Shown here: piece by piece, positions 55,211-64,000 of the stretch
How the letters are laid out: each line of letters starts with the position of its first letter
Position numbering within the stretch: the stretch's first letter is position 1
Source of the DNA: Micractinium sp. NFX-FRZ
Taxonomy: Eukaryota; Chlorophyta; Trebouxiophyceae; Chlorellales; Chlorellaceae
Length of the DNA: 64,000 bases
Direction of reading: 5' to 3'
Assembly: GCA_029339195.1 (NCBI GenBank)
Contig: JAPTJF010000044.1
Location: 166,327-230,326 of the forward strand
The notes under the pieces: generated by a model
The model's database searches: none
Told to the model about the DNA's origin: nothing
Seen by the model: the letters and a program-made list of their open reading frames with translations, nothing else
Translations under genes and position numbers: made by a program

Positions 55211-58200
55211 ATGCGGGTTCACTGCCAGCGCTGCACCTCGGTGCTGCCGGGCGCGCAGCCCCGAGGGCTGCGGGCTGCCCAACAGCTGCAGAGAGCTGCT
55301 GTACCACGGCAGAGACGCAGCCAGCTGCCCCGGCTGGCCAGGGCCTCCCTGACTGGCAGCAGCGAGGAGACTGAGCAGCAGCAGCGAGAGCAGCAGCCAC
55401 AGGCGCCGGAGGCCAGCAAGCCATCCATCAAGCAGACAATGGCGGACCTGGATGCGCTGCTAGGCATTGAGGAGAAGCCGGAGGAGGCGCCGCAGGTGCG
55501 GCGCCGCCGCCTGCCGCCCCGCCGCCTGCCGCGCGCCTGCCCACTGCTGGTTGCTCCACCCTGCATGCCGCCATTTTACAATCTCGCTCACACGCCATGC
55601 ATCTCGCCCTGCTGCAGGCCAAGCCTGCCGAGGCCGGGGACTCCTCCAAGATCACCATCTCTGCCGACGTGCTCAAAGCGCTGGCAGAGGCGGAGGCGGC
55701 ACGCGCGGAGAAGATGGGCAGCGCCGTGAACAGCGGGGAGATGCAGTCGCGCATCGCAGACTCAATTGAGCGCATTGTGGAGCAGGTGGGTGCTGGTGGA
55801 TGATGTGGATGTCGGGGCGCGGGCGGCTGATGGGTGGGGTGGGTGGGTGGGTGCCAGGGGTGCAGCAGCTGCGGCGGCGGCGGAGTGCGGGAGGGGCCCC
55901 TGCTCACGTGTGCCAGCTCACCTGCCTGGCTTGGCAAGCCTGCACAGGCGATGCGTGGTTGTGTGCAGCGCTGGCGAGCGCCCGGTATGCATATGGGCGC
56001 TGCTGCCGCCACCTGACCGTGGCAAGCCACGCGTGCATACCAGCTGGGATATATTCCGTGCCGCCGCCGCCGCCGCCGCCACTGCGCACTTGCTGCCGGA
56101 CTGCTGCGCTTCCGCGCCTGGTCCCCTGTCCCTATCTCCACGTCGACCCAACTGGCTCAGATGGGGACGTGGTGCGTGGTTGGGACTGCGCTCTTGATTA
56201 TGCATGCACAGAAGGAGCCTTTTGAGCCCTTTGCTGTGTGCTGCCTGCTGACCCCGCACCATGTCTCACCCGCGTCTCGCTCCTCGTCATCCCGCCGCCG
56301 CCCTGCAGGCCAAGAAGCTGGCTGAGGAGGAGGGGCGTGGCGGGGACCGCACGCTGGGGGAGGAGGCGGTACAGAAGGAGCTGAACAACCTGTACTCCGT
56401 GCTCACTGTGCCCAGCAAGGGGGTGGACCCGGAGGACCTGAAGTGAGCCCCCGCTGCGCCCTGCTGCGCTGCGCCCTGCCGTGCTGTGCTGTGCCGTGCT
56501 GTGATGTGCTCCACACGGCAAGGGGGTGGACCCGGAGGATCTGAAGTGAGCACTGCGACCTGCTGTGCTGCGCCTGCTGTGCTGTGCTGTGCCCTGCTGT
56601 GCTGTGCTCCACATGGCAAGGGTGTGACCCCGGAGGGCCTGACGTGCGCCCCCACGTCGCCCTGCTGTGCCCTGCTGCGCCCTGCTGTGCTGTGCTCCAC
56701 AGTGACCTGCTGCGACATGCTGTGCTCTGCCCGGCCCTGCCCTGCTGTCTGCTGCCTGCCCGGCCCGGACCTGCTGTGTTGTGCCGGCGCGGCGCTGCAA
56801 GGAGCAGGCCCGGAGGGCCGGGCCTGAGCCACCCACGGGCCGTGCGTGTGTGGGCCGGGCCGACCCACTCGTGCTTGCCTCTGCACCCCCGCAGGAAGAT
56901 CAAGGAGCAGGTGTTTGGCGCCAACACGTTTTGGGTGACCGAGACGCGCCCGCTGGCGATGCAGACCCTGGAGCTGGGGGTGGTGATCAAGGGGAACCTG
57001 CGGGCCAAGCGGGAGGTGGTGTTCCAGGAGGCGTGCGACAAGATGGCGGCCATGTTTGGTGAGCTGGCAGCCGGGGTGACTCGGGAAAGGGCGAGAGAAG
57101 AGGAACTTCCACAAAGCAGCAGGAAGGGCACTTTGTTCTGTGCGGTGTTTGGACAAGGGGAAGCTGCGGGGCAAGTGGGAGGGGGCGTGTTGGGCAAGAT
57201 GCCAGGCGTGCTGGCTGATGGCCACCTGCAGTGTTGGTTGGTTGGTCAGCTGGAGTCCAGGCGCATGTTTGGTGGAGGGTCTCCTGTGGCTCCCCACCCC
57301 CGCTCTCGGTGCCCTCACTTCCCCGTCCCCTCCCTCTTGCCCCTGACCCCCACCCCTTCCTGCCCCCCCAGGCGACAAGTACGTGGTCCGGCTTGTGGAG
57401 GATCCGGAGTCCACTCTGGAGGATATGCAGATGGGGGGCGGCGGTGGCGGTGACGGCGCTGCCCCGGAGCCCCGCGTGCTCTTTGAGATCCTGCCCACGG
57501 CCGCGGCGCAGCCGCCGCCCGTCGTGGGGTGGCAGCGCGCGGCGGCAGCCGTGCTGCTGGTGCTGACGCTGGGGTCGACGCTGCAGTTTGGGCTGGCCGC
57601 AAACATCGGCCTGCTGCCCAAGGTGGGGCTGGCTCTGTTTTTTTGGTGCTCAGCCGCGTGCGTGGGCTGCTGCTTCTGTGTGGCTGGTGCTCACCCGGGG
57701 CTTCATGGTGTATGTGGGCTGGCTGCAAACATCGGCCTGCTGCCCAAGGTAGGGCTGGCGCTGGGTTCGGTGTTCCGTTGCGTGTGTGGGGGGCGTGGGC
57801 TGGAAGGTGCAGCCTGTACTGTCTGATATTGTTCTTGACTGGAGATGCCCCAGTGGCTGGCCAGCCCTGTGCTAGCCTCCACTTCATCCGTCCTGGCCCT
57901 GCCGCTGCCCTCGCAACACTGCGTTGCCGTGCTGTGCCTCCCCCTGCCCGCCTCTCCACGCCTGCCTGCCCTGCAGGAGATGCTGCAATGGCTGGCCAAC
58001 CCTGCTACCCTTCACTTGACCGTCCTGTCCTGGGCCTGCTGCTGCCCTCCCAACACTGCTTTGCCTGACTGCCTCTCTGCCTACCTCCCTCTGCCTGCCT
58101 GCCTGACCTGCAGGAGACGCTGCAATGGCTGGCCAACCCTGCCAACCTCAACTCGGACATGCTGCCGCCGGGGCTGGACACGTATGACCCCCTGCCCTTC

Positions 58201-60924
58201 ATCTCCTCCACAGGCAATATCTTCCTGGTCACGCTGCTGCCCCAGGTGATGGGGGCGCACGTTGTGTGTGCCTGCACACGTGCTCTCGTGTGTCTGCGTC
58301 TGGGTGTCAAACTCTGTGCGCACGTGCGTGCCCGCCCCACTTTGTTGGGAAACAGTGTGCCAACACCGGGCAGCGCTGCCCGGCACGGAGCGGGGGCGCC
58401 CCTGGACTGGACCGGCCCAAGAAGGCTGTGCGCGCGCACGTGCGTGCATACGTGCAATTGGGGTGTGCCGGCTCCCGTTACGGCGCCAGCCCACACCGCA
58501 GCACCGCTCCCCTCACACTGCCCATTTTCCCTGCCGCCCCGGCAACCCTCCCCCTATGTTCTCCCCCTTGATTCCTGCAGCTGATGCACGAGCTGGCGCA
58601 CGCTGTGGTTGCGGGCACGCGCGGCATCAAGATTGCCCCCTCCTTCCTCATCCCCAACTCACAGCTGGGGACGTTTGGCAGCGTGACGCAGGTGGGGGCG
58701 GGTGGGGCAGGCAGCAGCATGGCTTGCTGGAAGGAGGGGGATTTGGGGATGAGGAGGGCATGCCCGGGGCGTGCTGGGGACGCTTAGCGGGGTGACGCAG
58801 GTGGGGCGGGTGGGGCAGGCAGCAGCGACTGTTGACTACAATCACAGCATTCTGCTAGGTGGTATCTCGGTGTATAGGGTCTTGACACCTGCCCGGCGCT
58901 TTCGCATGCTTTGCTGGCGGGGGCGGGTGGCATGCCTGTACCATGGCTTGCTTGGAGGGGCGGGGGCCGGCGGGTCGAGGAGGGCATGCCCAGTTGGGGC
59001 GTAGGTCTGGGTGCACCACTCGGCATTGGCCTGTTGGAGTCCGCAGCAGCAGCCCTCCTGGCAGGCACAGTGTGGAACGTGCCGTGGAGACCCCGCCCGC
59101 CTGCCTCCCTGCCTGCAGCTCAAGTCCATCGGTGGTGCGCACCTGCACCAACCGCTTCCATTTTTAAGCTTCCGCCCTGCTGGCACGCACAGTTTTTACC
59201 TTTAACTTCAACCTACTTTCCTGCCCTGCAGCTCAAGTCGATGGTGCGCACCCGCACCGACCTGTTTGACTTCTCAGCAGCCGCCCTGCTGGCGGGCGGC
59301 GTCACCAGCATGGGCCTCTTCATTGCCGGCCTGGTGGCCTCGCACGGCGGCGGCGTCGCAGAGGTGAGAGCTTGAAGTGGCAGCAGCAGCAGCAGCAGCA
59401 GCGGCGGCGGCGGCAGCAGCAACCAAGCATGGATGTTTTCTGCCTGCGTGCCCTGCTTGCGCTGTCCCCCGGCCCGCCGCCTGCGCGCCCTCCGGCCACT
59501 AACCGTGCCCACCCGCCCTCCCTCCCTTCCCTGCAGCCCGGCCTGCTGCCCGTGCCCTCCCAGCTGTTTCAGGGGAGCCTGCTGCTGGGCGGCATGGCAA
59601 AGCTGGGGCTCAGCAGCGGTGAGCAGGGAGGGAGTTCGTTGTGTGGGGGTGGCGGGCAGGAGGGGCGTGCCGGCAGGCTGGCTGCCGCATGGGCAAGCGG
59701 GTGGTGCCTGTAGTGGGCTGCTCGCCTGTGCCTGGCTTTCCATAGAGGCAGGCCTGCGGCTTGGCATGCCGCCAGCAGTGCATGTAGCAGAAGCAGGGGC
59801 TGTAGCTTGCTGCCTGGGGCGCTGGTTGCCGCCGCCTTGTGCCCGCCCCGGCTTCAGCTGGCCGCCTTCCTATTTTGCGCCTGCCCTGACCGGAGTCTGC
59901 CCCCCTCCGGCCTGCCCGCCCGCCCTGCAGATGCGCTGTCGCACACGCAAGTGTACGTCAGCCCGCTGCTTGTGGGCGGCTGGTGCGGCCTGGTCACAAC
60001 AGCCCTCAATTGCCTGCCTGTCGGCAACTTGGATGGCGGCCGTGCAATGATGGTGAGCAATGAGGGGCGGAGGCCAGGGAGGGGGCACAGACTGATTGAC
60101 CGACGCAGACGCGGCGGGCGGCTGCTTGGTTGGCTTTGCGCTCTGCACCGTGCGCTGCCCTGTGCCGTGCTTGCTTGGTTGGCTTTGCGCTCAGCACCGT
60201 GCGCCGCCCTGTGCTGTGCGCGTCTCATTTCTCGCCTCTCACATTCCGCCTCTCCTCCCCCTCTTCCGTGCCTCCCCCCCCCTCCCCCGCCCCGCCGTGC
60301 CACAGTCCGCCTTTGGCCGCAACGCCTTGGCGGTCAGCAGCCTGCTGTCGTATGTGGGGCTGGGCCTGGGCCTGCTGGGCTCCTCCCTGGCGCTGCCCTT
60401 TGGCCTCTACGTCCTCATCTGCCAGCGCACAGCAGGTGGGCGGTTTTTTCTGTTTAGGCGGGACTGACTAAAAAAGTGTGTATCTGGCACGGGCGGGGCA
60501 TGTCCGCGTCTGCCAGCGCACAGCAGGTGGGCGCGCGCTGCGTGCTTCTTGCATGGGACGCACTTCCTGCATGGGACGTAGCGTGTGGTGGCGGGACATG
60601 GGACAGCAGGTGGGCGGAAGCTTCCGTTGTCGTGTCAGATGTAAACCAAGTCTTTTACAGGGCGAGGTGAGCTGGCGTTAGCCCCACCCCCACCCCACCC
60701 CACCGCATGCGCACCGCTTCACTGGTTCCTTCCCTTGTTGTCCGCCTTCCTCCCTCCCCCCCCCACCTGCAGAGCAATACATTCAGGATGAGGTGAGCGG
60801 CATCAGCGAGCGGCGGCGCGCGATTGCGGGCGTCCTCATCGCCTTTGCCGTGCTCACCTTGCTGCCCATGGCGCCAGAGGTGGCTGACGTGGCGGCCGTC
60901 GGCTCCCCCAGCAACTTCATCTGA
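55211..60924 (+). CDS. EGY: EGY-type site-2 metalloprotease (chloroplast membrane)
   Basis: Twelve exons join in phase: 55211-55495, 55618-55785, 56309-56442, 56895-57058, 57372-57622, 58114-58245, 58581-58691, 59232-59363, 59537-59618, 59931-60052, 60306-60435 and 60773-60924, about 620 residues. The Arg/Gln/Ser-rich N-terminus looks like a transit peptide. A charged, helical region follows, with FGANTFWVTET and GVVIKGNLRAKREVVF as in EGY proteins. Membrane spans then surround the zinc site LMHELAHAVVAG (HExxH) with SFLIPNSQLGTFGSVTQ after it. A second site, NCLPVGNLDGGRAMM, supplies the NxxPxxxxDG ligand of site-2 proteases. EGY1/EGY2 cleave or process proteins in thylakoid membranes in plants. 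Both catalytic motifs are intact, unlike EGY3. HELAH replaces the common HEVGH. EGY1 versus EGY2 is not decided. Introns contain many exon-end copies. Confidence 0.9.
56516..56646 (+). repeat. Two extra copies of the EGY exon 3 end and donor
   Basis: About 56516-56553 repeats CAAGGGGGTGGACCCGGAGG with the ATCTGAAGTGAGC donor. About 56613-56646 repeats CATGGCAAGGGTGTGACCC more loosely. The real exon end is at 56442 and codes SKGVDPEDLK. Confidence 0.85.
57715..58012 (+). repeat. Copies of the EGY exon 5 end and exon 6 start within one intron
   Basis: 57715-57765 repeats the exon 5 end (GCAAACATCGGCCTGCTGCC and its donor; real copy 57590-57640). 57840-57900 and 57969-58012 repeat the exon 6 acceptor and start (GATGCTGCAATGGCTGGCC; real copy from 58114, coding LQWLANPAN). 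Confidence 0.85.
58780..58826 (+). repeat. Copy of the EGY exon 7 end and donor
   Basis: GGGTGACGCAGGTGGGGCGG and GTGGGGCAGGCAGCAG repeat the real exon end at 58681-58720 (coding GSVTQ) and its downstream intron. A similar echo of intron sequence (GAGGGCATGCCC) appears at both 58757 and 58980. Confidence 0.8.
59110..59155 (+). repeat. Copy of the EGY exon 8 acceptor and start
   Basis: CCTGCAGCTCAAGTCCATCG, then GTGGTGCGCACCTGCACC, parallels the true junction at 59232, coding LKSMVRTRT, with a 2-base insertion that breaks the frame. Confidence 0.85.
60506..60535 (+). repeat. Copy of the EGY exon 11 end and donor
   Basis: GTCTGCCAGCGCACAGCAGG followed by TGGGCG repeats the true exon end and donor at 60417-60440, coding ICQRTA. 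A further echo of the donor (GACAGCAGGTGGGCGG) is near 60602. Confidence 0.8.
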
Positions 60925-61847
60925 GGCGGGCGGGCCTCCCGCGCGTGCCAAACACCTTGGTGGCGCCGTCACCCAGCTCCAGCCACGCTGGACGCTGGTG
61001 CAGAGCAACGCCATGCCAGGTGCCACTCCCAAGGAAGTGCCAGCAGACCCCTTACGCCCTTGGTTGGCTTCGCCCTCGTCATGCGTGCGGCGCCAGATTT
61101 GTAGCTGATGCGGCGCCAGGGCGGCTCCCCCCAGCAGCTCCCTACACGCGGCTGCAGCCAGGGGCTGTGAGCCGAGGGCACCATGAGGCGTGGGTTTGCA
61201 ATGGGGCTCGGCCCGGCAGCCAAACACCTGCGGTTGGGCGGCAGCTGCCTCAGCTCGGCTGGCGCCAGCAGGGCAGCCCAGCAGCTCGCTCTGGCCCTCT
61301 GCGCGCTCCGGCCCTCCCGCAGCACCCAACAAACAGCGCCAATGTGTGGCACCCTGAGGGGAACTTGTTTCACAGCCGCCCGCCGCTGCCCCCTCCCTCT
61401 GCCCCGTATTTGATTTGATGCGCCTGCGCTGGCGTGGCCGCCCGCTCGCCCTCGCCGCGCACTGTCTTTCGAGCCCCCGCCTGCTTTCAGTGCCCCCCTA
61501 CGCCCGCCTCCCGTACCCTGCCGTCTTCTTTCTACCCCTGTCCTCTTTTGTGTCTGTGCACTCCACGGCAGCAGCAGCAGCAGCAGCAGCAGTGGGAGTG
61601 GGCGGCGCACCCAACGACTGATGCCAGCCCCCCACGTTCTTCTCCCCGGCCTCTGCCCCTCCCCGCTGCTCCCTGCTCAGAATTGCATGCATGTGCGCTG
61701 CTGCTGCATGCACGCCCACTCAACAACCCAACCTTGCCTCAACTGCCGGCCCTGCTCCGCCCCTCTATGCTTACCCCTACGCCTGAACTCTCCCCTCGAG
61801 TGCAAGTGAGACCCGTTGCTGCCACACCCCGCTTAGCCAGCTGTCTT

Positions 61848-61852
61848 TGTAA
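61848..61852 (+). promoter_or_regulatory. Putative TGTAA polyadenylation signal of EGY
   Basis: TGTAA lies about 920 bases past the EGY stop codon, at the point where the C/T-rich stretch ends. Confidence 0.5.
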
Positions 61853-62105
61853 CGCCTGGATGAGATCACTATCAAGCCGCACCCGGGCAGTGGTCTCCTG
61901 TGTTGTGTGTCACAGGAAGCGGCAGCGGCAAGTGCCGCTGCAAACAAGGGTGCGGCAAACAAGGGCCAGGACGAGGCTGGCTGGGGCAAAGTTACTTGCA
62001 CAAATATGCGTGGGGTGGCAGCCAGGATACAGATGGATGAGCAAGCAGATAGGTGTGTTGCCAACTCCAGTGGTTGCACTGGGACGAAAGACTGCAATTG
62101 TGGGG

Positions 62106-62119
62106 TTTAGGGTTTAGGG
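62106..62119 (+). repeat. Interstitial telomere-type repeat, two TTTAGGG units
   Basis: Two exact, adjacent TTTAGGG units, the plant/Chlorella telomere repeat, between the EGY gene and the right-edge gene. Two units can arise by chance or through break repair; there is no longer array. Confidence 0.7.
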
Positions 62120-63076
62120 CCACACACAGCACAGCGCAGCACCCACCCAGCCAAGCGCAGCCAATGCCCCTAGCGCTAGCACCAGTGGAAATGTTACTAC
62201 TAATTGCCAGACAGTGGCGGCGGCGGCACCGGCTCCACCTGCCGTGCTGGGGCTCGGGGGGGGGGGGCGCCTGCGCAGGCGTGCCAACTGCCAGCAGGCC
62301 AGGCTGTGCTCACTAGCGCCGGCAGGTGCGCCGTGCAACCCCTGCTGCGCCTGGTGATGTCATGGGCACTTGTTGCTGTGTTCCAGGTGCGGTGCAACTA
62401 GGGTGTGGGGGCCAGGGCACGTGTGGGTGCAGATACGGGACAGGGGCATGCGCAAATGGGCGGCAGAAAGTTCAAGGAGTGTTGCCGTGACACTGGAAGG
62501 CAGGGGAACAGGGAATCCAAGAGGGAAGCAGCGCGTTGAGTGGAAGGCGTAACACGGTTTGAGTGCAATCTGTGTGTGAGGAGAGAAGTGAGAGGCGCAC
62601 GAGTGCCGAGCAGCTAGTTTGGAGAATTGCGTTGCGGATGCGGGTGGCAGGAGAGTGCCAATCAGGCGTAAACAGGTCAGGCATGCAAAGATGGACACAG
62701 AGTGAAGCGTGAATAAGCAAGACACAGACTGAATGATTTGGAAAAGATGGTTTGGAAAAGGGGGGGAAGTGAAGGATGAAGGAAAGCGTGGTGAAGGAAA
62801 GCGGAGGCAGGCACTTTGCGGTGTGAGAGGGGCAGCCGCAGTAACGTGAGCGAGCGGATGTGTTGAGCAGTTGTACAGCAGGGAGGGATGGCAAAATCGA
62901 TTGTGTGTACGTACATGGTGGCAGGCGCCGCCGGTGGGGTGGGATAGGCTGCATGGGCAATGGGGTAATGGATGGTCCCACATCTGGGACGGGCCAAAGT
63001 AGGGGGACGAGCAGTTTTCAGTGCAGCGGGGGCAGCGCGGGGCGGCGCTGAGGTGCCATGCCTGAAATGAAGCCCA

Positions 63077-63520
63077 TCAGCGCTTGTGCTGGGCGTGGGG
63101 AGGGAAGAGGGAAAGATCATTTAGAGAGATGGGGCCGGGGATCCGCGCCCCACGCCCGGCTGGCGGTGGAGAGCAGCCGGGCGCCGCCTGCTGCCGCAGC
63201 GCCAAGCGCCGCTGCAGACTGCGCCTGAGCAGCAGGCGCACCGCCAGGCGCAGCTGTATGAGATGGTGCTGATAGCGATGCTCCTGCTGTGGGCACCATC
63301 CGGCGGGCATCATGTGGCCGGGCGCAGGCGGGGCTCGGCTGTACGGGACTGCTCCGCAGCGTACGGCAGTCCCGCCGCCACTGCTGCGCCGCTGCTGCCG
63401 CCGGCGGGCCACGAGGTAGCCACTGCCCGGCAGCCTCAAGATGTCGCAGGGCAGCAGGCAAAGCTGCGCCGGCCCCAGGGGAGCGGCTGGAGGGCTGGCG
63501 GTAGCAGCGGTGGTACCTGA
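63077..63520 (-). CDS. 3' end of a gene sharing a domain with the small protein at 51946-53048
   Basis: A minus-strand frame ends at the stop 63077-63079. It codes CDILRLPGSGYLVARRRQQ, then GWCPQQEHRYQHHLIQLRLA followed by VRLLLRRSLQRR. These align with DILPLPAGEGYLVVHRRSN and GWTAQQEQQYQRTVRLIRLV of the small + gene. The spacing between the two motifs is similar, supporting a real shared domain in two genes. The frame stays open upstream to about 63754, but that part is Ser/Ala/Pro-rich and the true exon start is uncertain. Further exons may lie beyond the window. Function unknown. Confidence 0.45.
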   Translation of the reverse strand, partial: SGTTAATASPPAAPLGPAQLCLLPCDILRLPGSGYLVARRRQQRRSSGGGTAVRCGAVPYSRAPPAPGHMMPAGWCPQQEHRYQHHLIQLRLAVRLLLRRSLQRRLALRQQAAPGCSPPPAGRGARIPGPISLNDLSLFPPHAQHKR

Positions 63521-63754
63521 GCTGCAGGTGCTTGCACCGTCTGCGAGCACGGCGCCGTCGCTGCTGCTGCAGCAGCTGAGGGCTGAGCACGCGGGTGCTG
63601 CAGGTTGAACCTCCCCACAGCCTCTAGGGTGTGCCTCCATGCAAGCCACAGGCACTGCAGGAGGGTTGGATGCAAGGGGGAAGGGGCTGGGGGCACGTCT
63701 GGTGGGGAGCGGCGGCGGGACTGCCGCGCCGTGCCCAGAACCTGCAACCTCCAC

Positions 63755-64000
63755 CTTGCGAGTTTGGGCATGGCGCCGGCCCCTCCACTTTCTCTGACTT
63801 GATCACGGACGTTGGCGGGAAACAGGGCGGGTGCTGGTGCCGCTTTGGAGGGAGCGCACAACTTGGCCTCTAGAGCGCACTGTGCGCAAGGCTGTTGAGA
63901 AGCGGCAAATATCTTGCTTCTGTAGAAGAAGAAGAAGAAGTAGACGCCGCGAGGCGTGATGCGCCAGCAAGCTGGCTGGGAGGAACGGGGATGAAGACCC
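63755..64000. other. Right edge, no resolved feature
   Basis: Contains a short GAA repeat at about 63926-63942 (AGAAGAAGAAGAAG). It may be intron or upstream sequence of the right-edge gene. Nothing else was recognised. Confidence 0.3.

Larger units (their letters stand above)
60925..63076. other. EGY 3' flank, then 3' flank of a minus-strand gene
   Basis: The + strand is C/T-rich to about 61850, fitting the EGY 3' UTR. From about 62400 to 63070 the minus strand is pyrimidine-rich, fitting the 3' UTR of the right-edge gene. A (CAG)n run lies at about 61568-61592. No domain-bearing ORF was seen. Confidence 0.5.

Noticed and set aside
53807..55374. Very long + strand open frames (up to 482 codons) in the C/T-rich stretch
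   Set aside because: They owe their length to low G and few stop codons. The translations are Pro/Cys/His/Leu-rich, with no domain, and overlap frames of each other equally well. One runs into the true EGY exon in the wrong frame.
1..64000. tRNA, rRNA, CRISPR, integrase, transposase or viral genes
   Set aside because: No cloverleaf-like or rRNA-like block, regular spacer array, or mobile-element protein motif was seen on either strand.

Overview
The window is nuclear DNA of a GC-rich green alga. The evidence is short spliced exons with GTGAG/GTGCG donors and pyrimidine-TGCAG acceptors, CAG/CTG-rich coding repeats, TGTAA polyadenylation-type signals, a TTTAGGG telomere-type pair, and plant-type genes (NOA1/RIF1, EGY protease, phosphoethanolamine methyltransferase, IPUT1-like GT8). 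A Chlorella/Micractinium-like trebouxiophyte fits best, but that is inference. All gene models were built by hand from splice sites and reading phase. Nearly all junctions keep phase; the exceptions are stated.

Layout, left to right: the 3' part of a radical SAM gene (+); an armadillo-repeat/MYND protein (+); a 12-exon IPUT1-like glycosyltransferase (-); a TTC14-like TPR/SR protein (+); an unknown membrane protein (-); the circularly permuted GTPase NOA1/RIF1 (+); a 19-exon phosphoethanolamine N-methyltransferase (-); two tandem paralogous multi-pass membrane proteins of unknown family (-,-); a STIMATE/TMEM110-like protein (+); an unknown membrane protein (-); a small unknown protein (+); an EGY-type site-2 metalloprotease (+); and, at the right edge, the 3' end of a gene (-) sharing a domain with that small protein. 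No tRNA, rRNA, CRISPR or transposase was seen.

Functionally the genes are a mix. Two concern membrane lipids (phosphocholine synthesis and inositol-phosphorylceramide glucuronosylation). NOA1 and EGY suggest organelle translation and chloroplast membrane proteolysis. The rest are membrane proteins of unknown role. There is no operon logic; neighbouring genes often converge or diverge.

The most striking signal is not a gene. In at least eight unrelated genes the introns carry decayed tandem copies of the adjoining exon end, usually including the splice junction. Examples are the GTPase P-loop, a methyltransferase exon, several EGY exon ends and the radical SAM cysteine-motif exon. This looks like recurrent local duplication at exon-intron boundaries, with only one copy kept in frame. 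Separately, the 3' end and 3' flank of the STIMATE-like gene are duplicated about 3 kb downstream, beyond the next gene.
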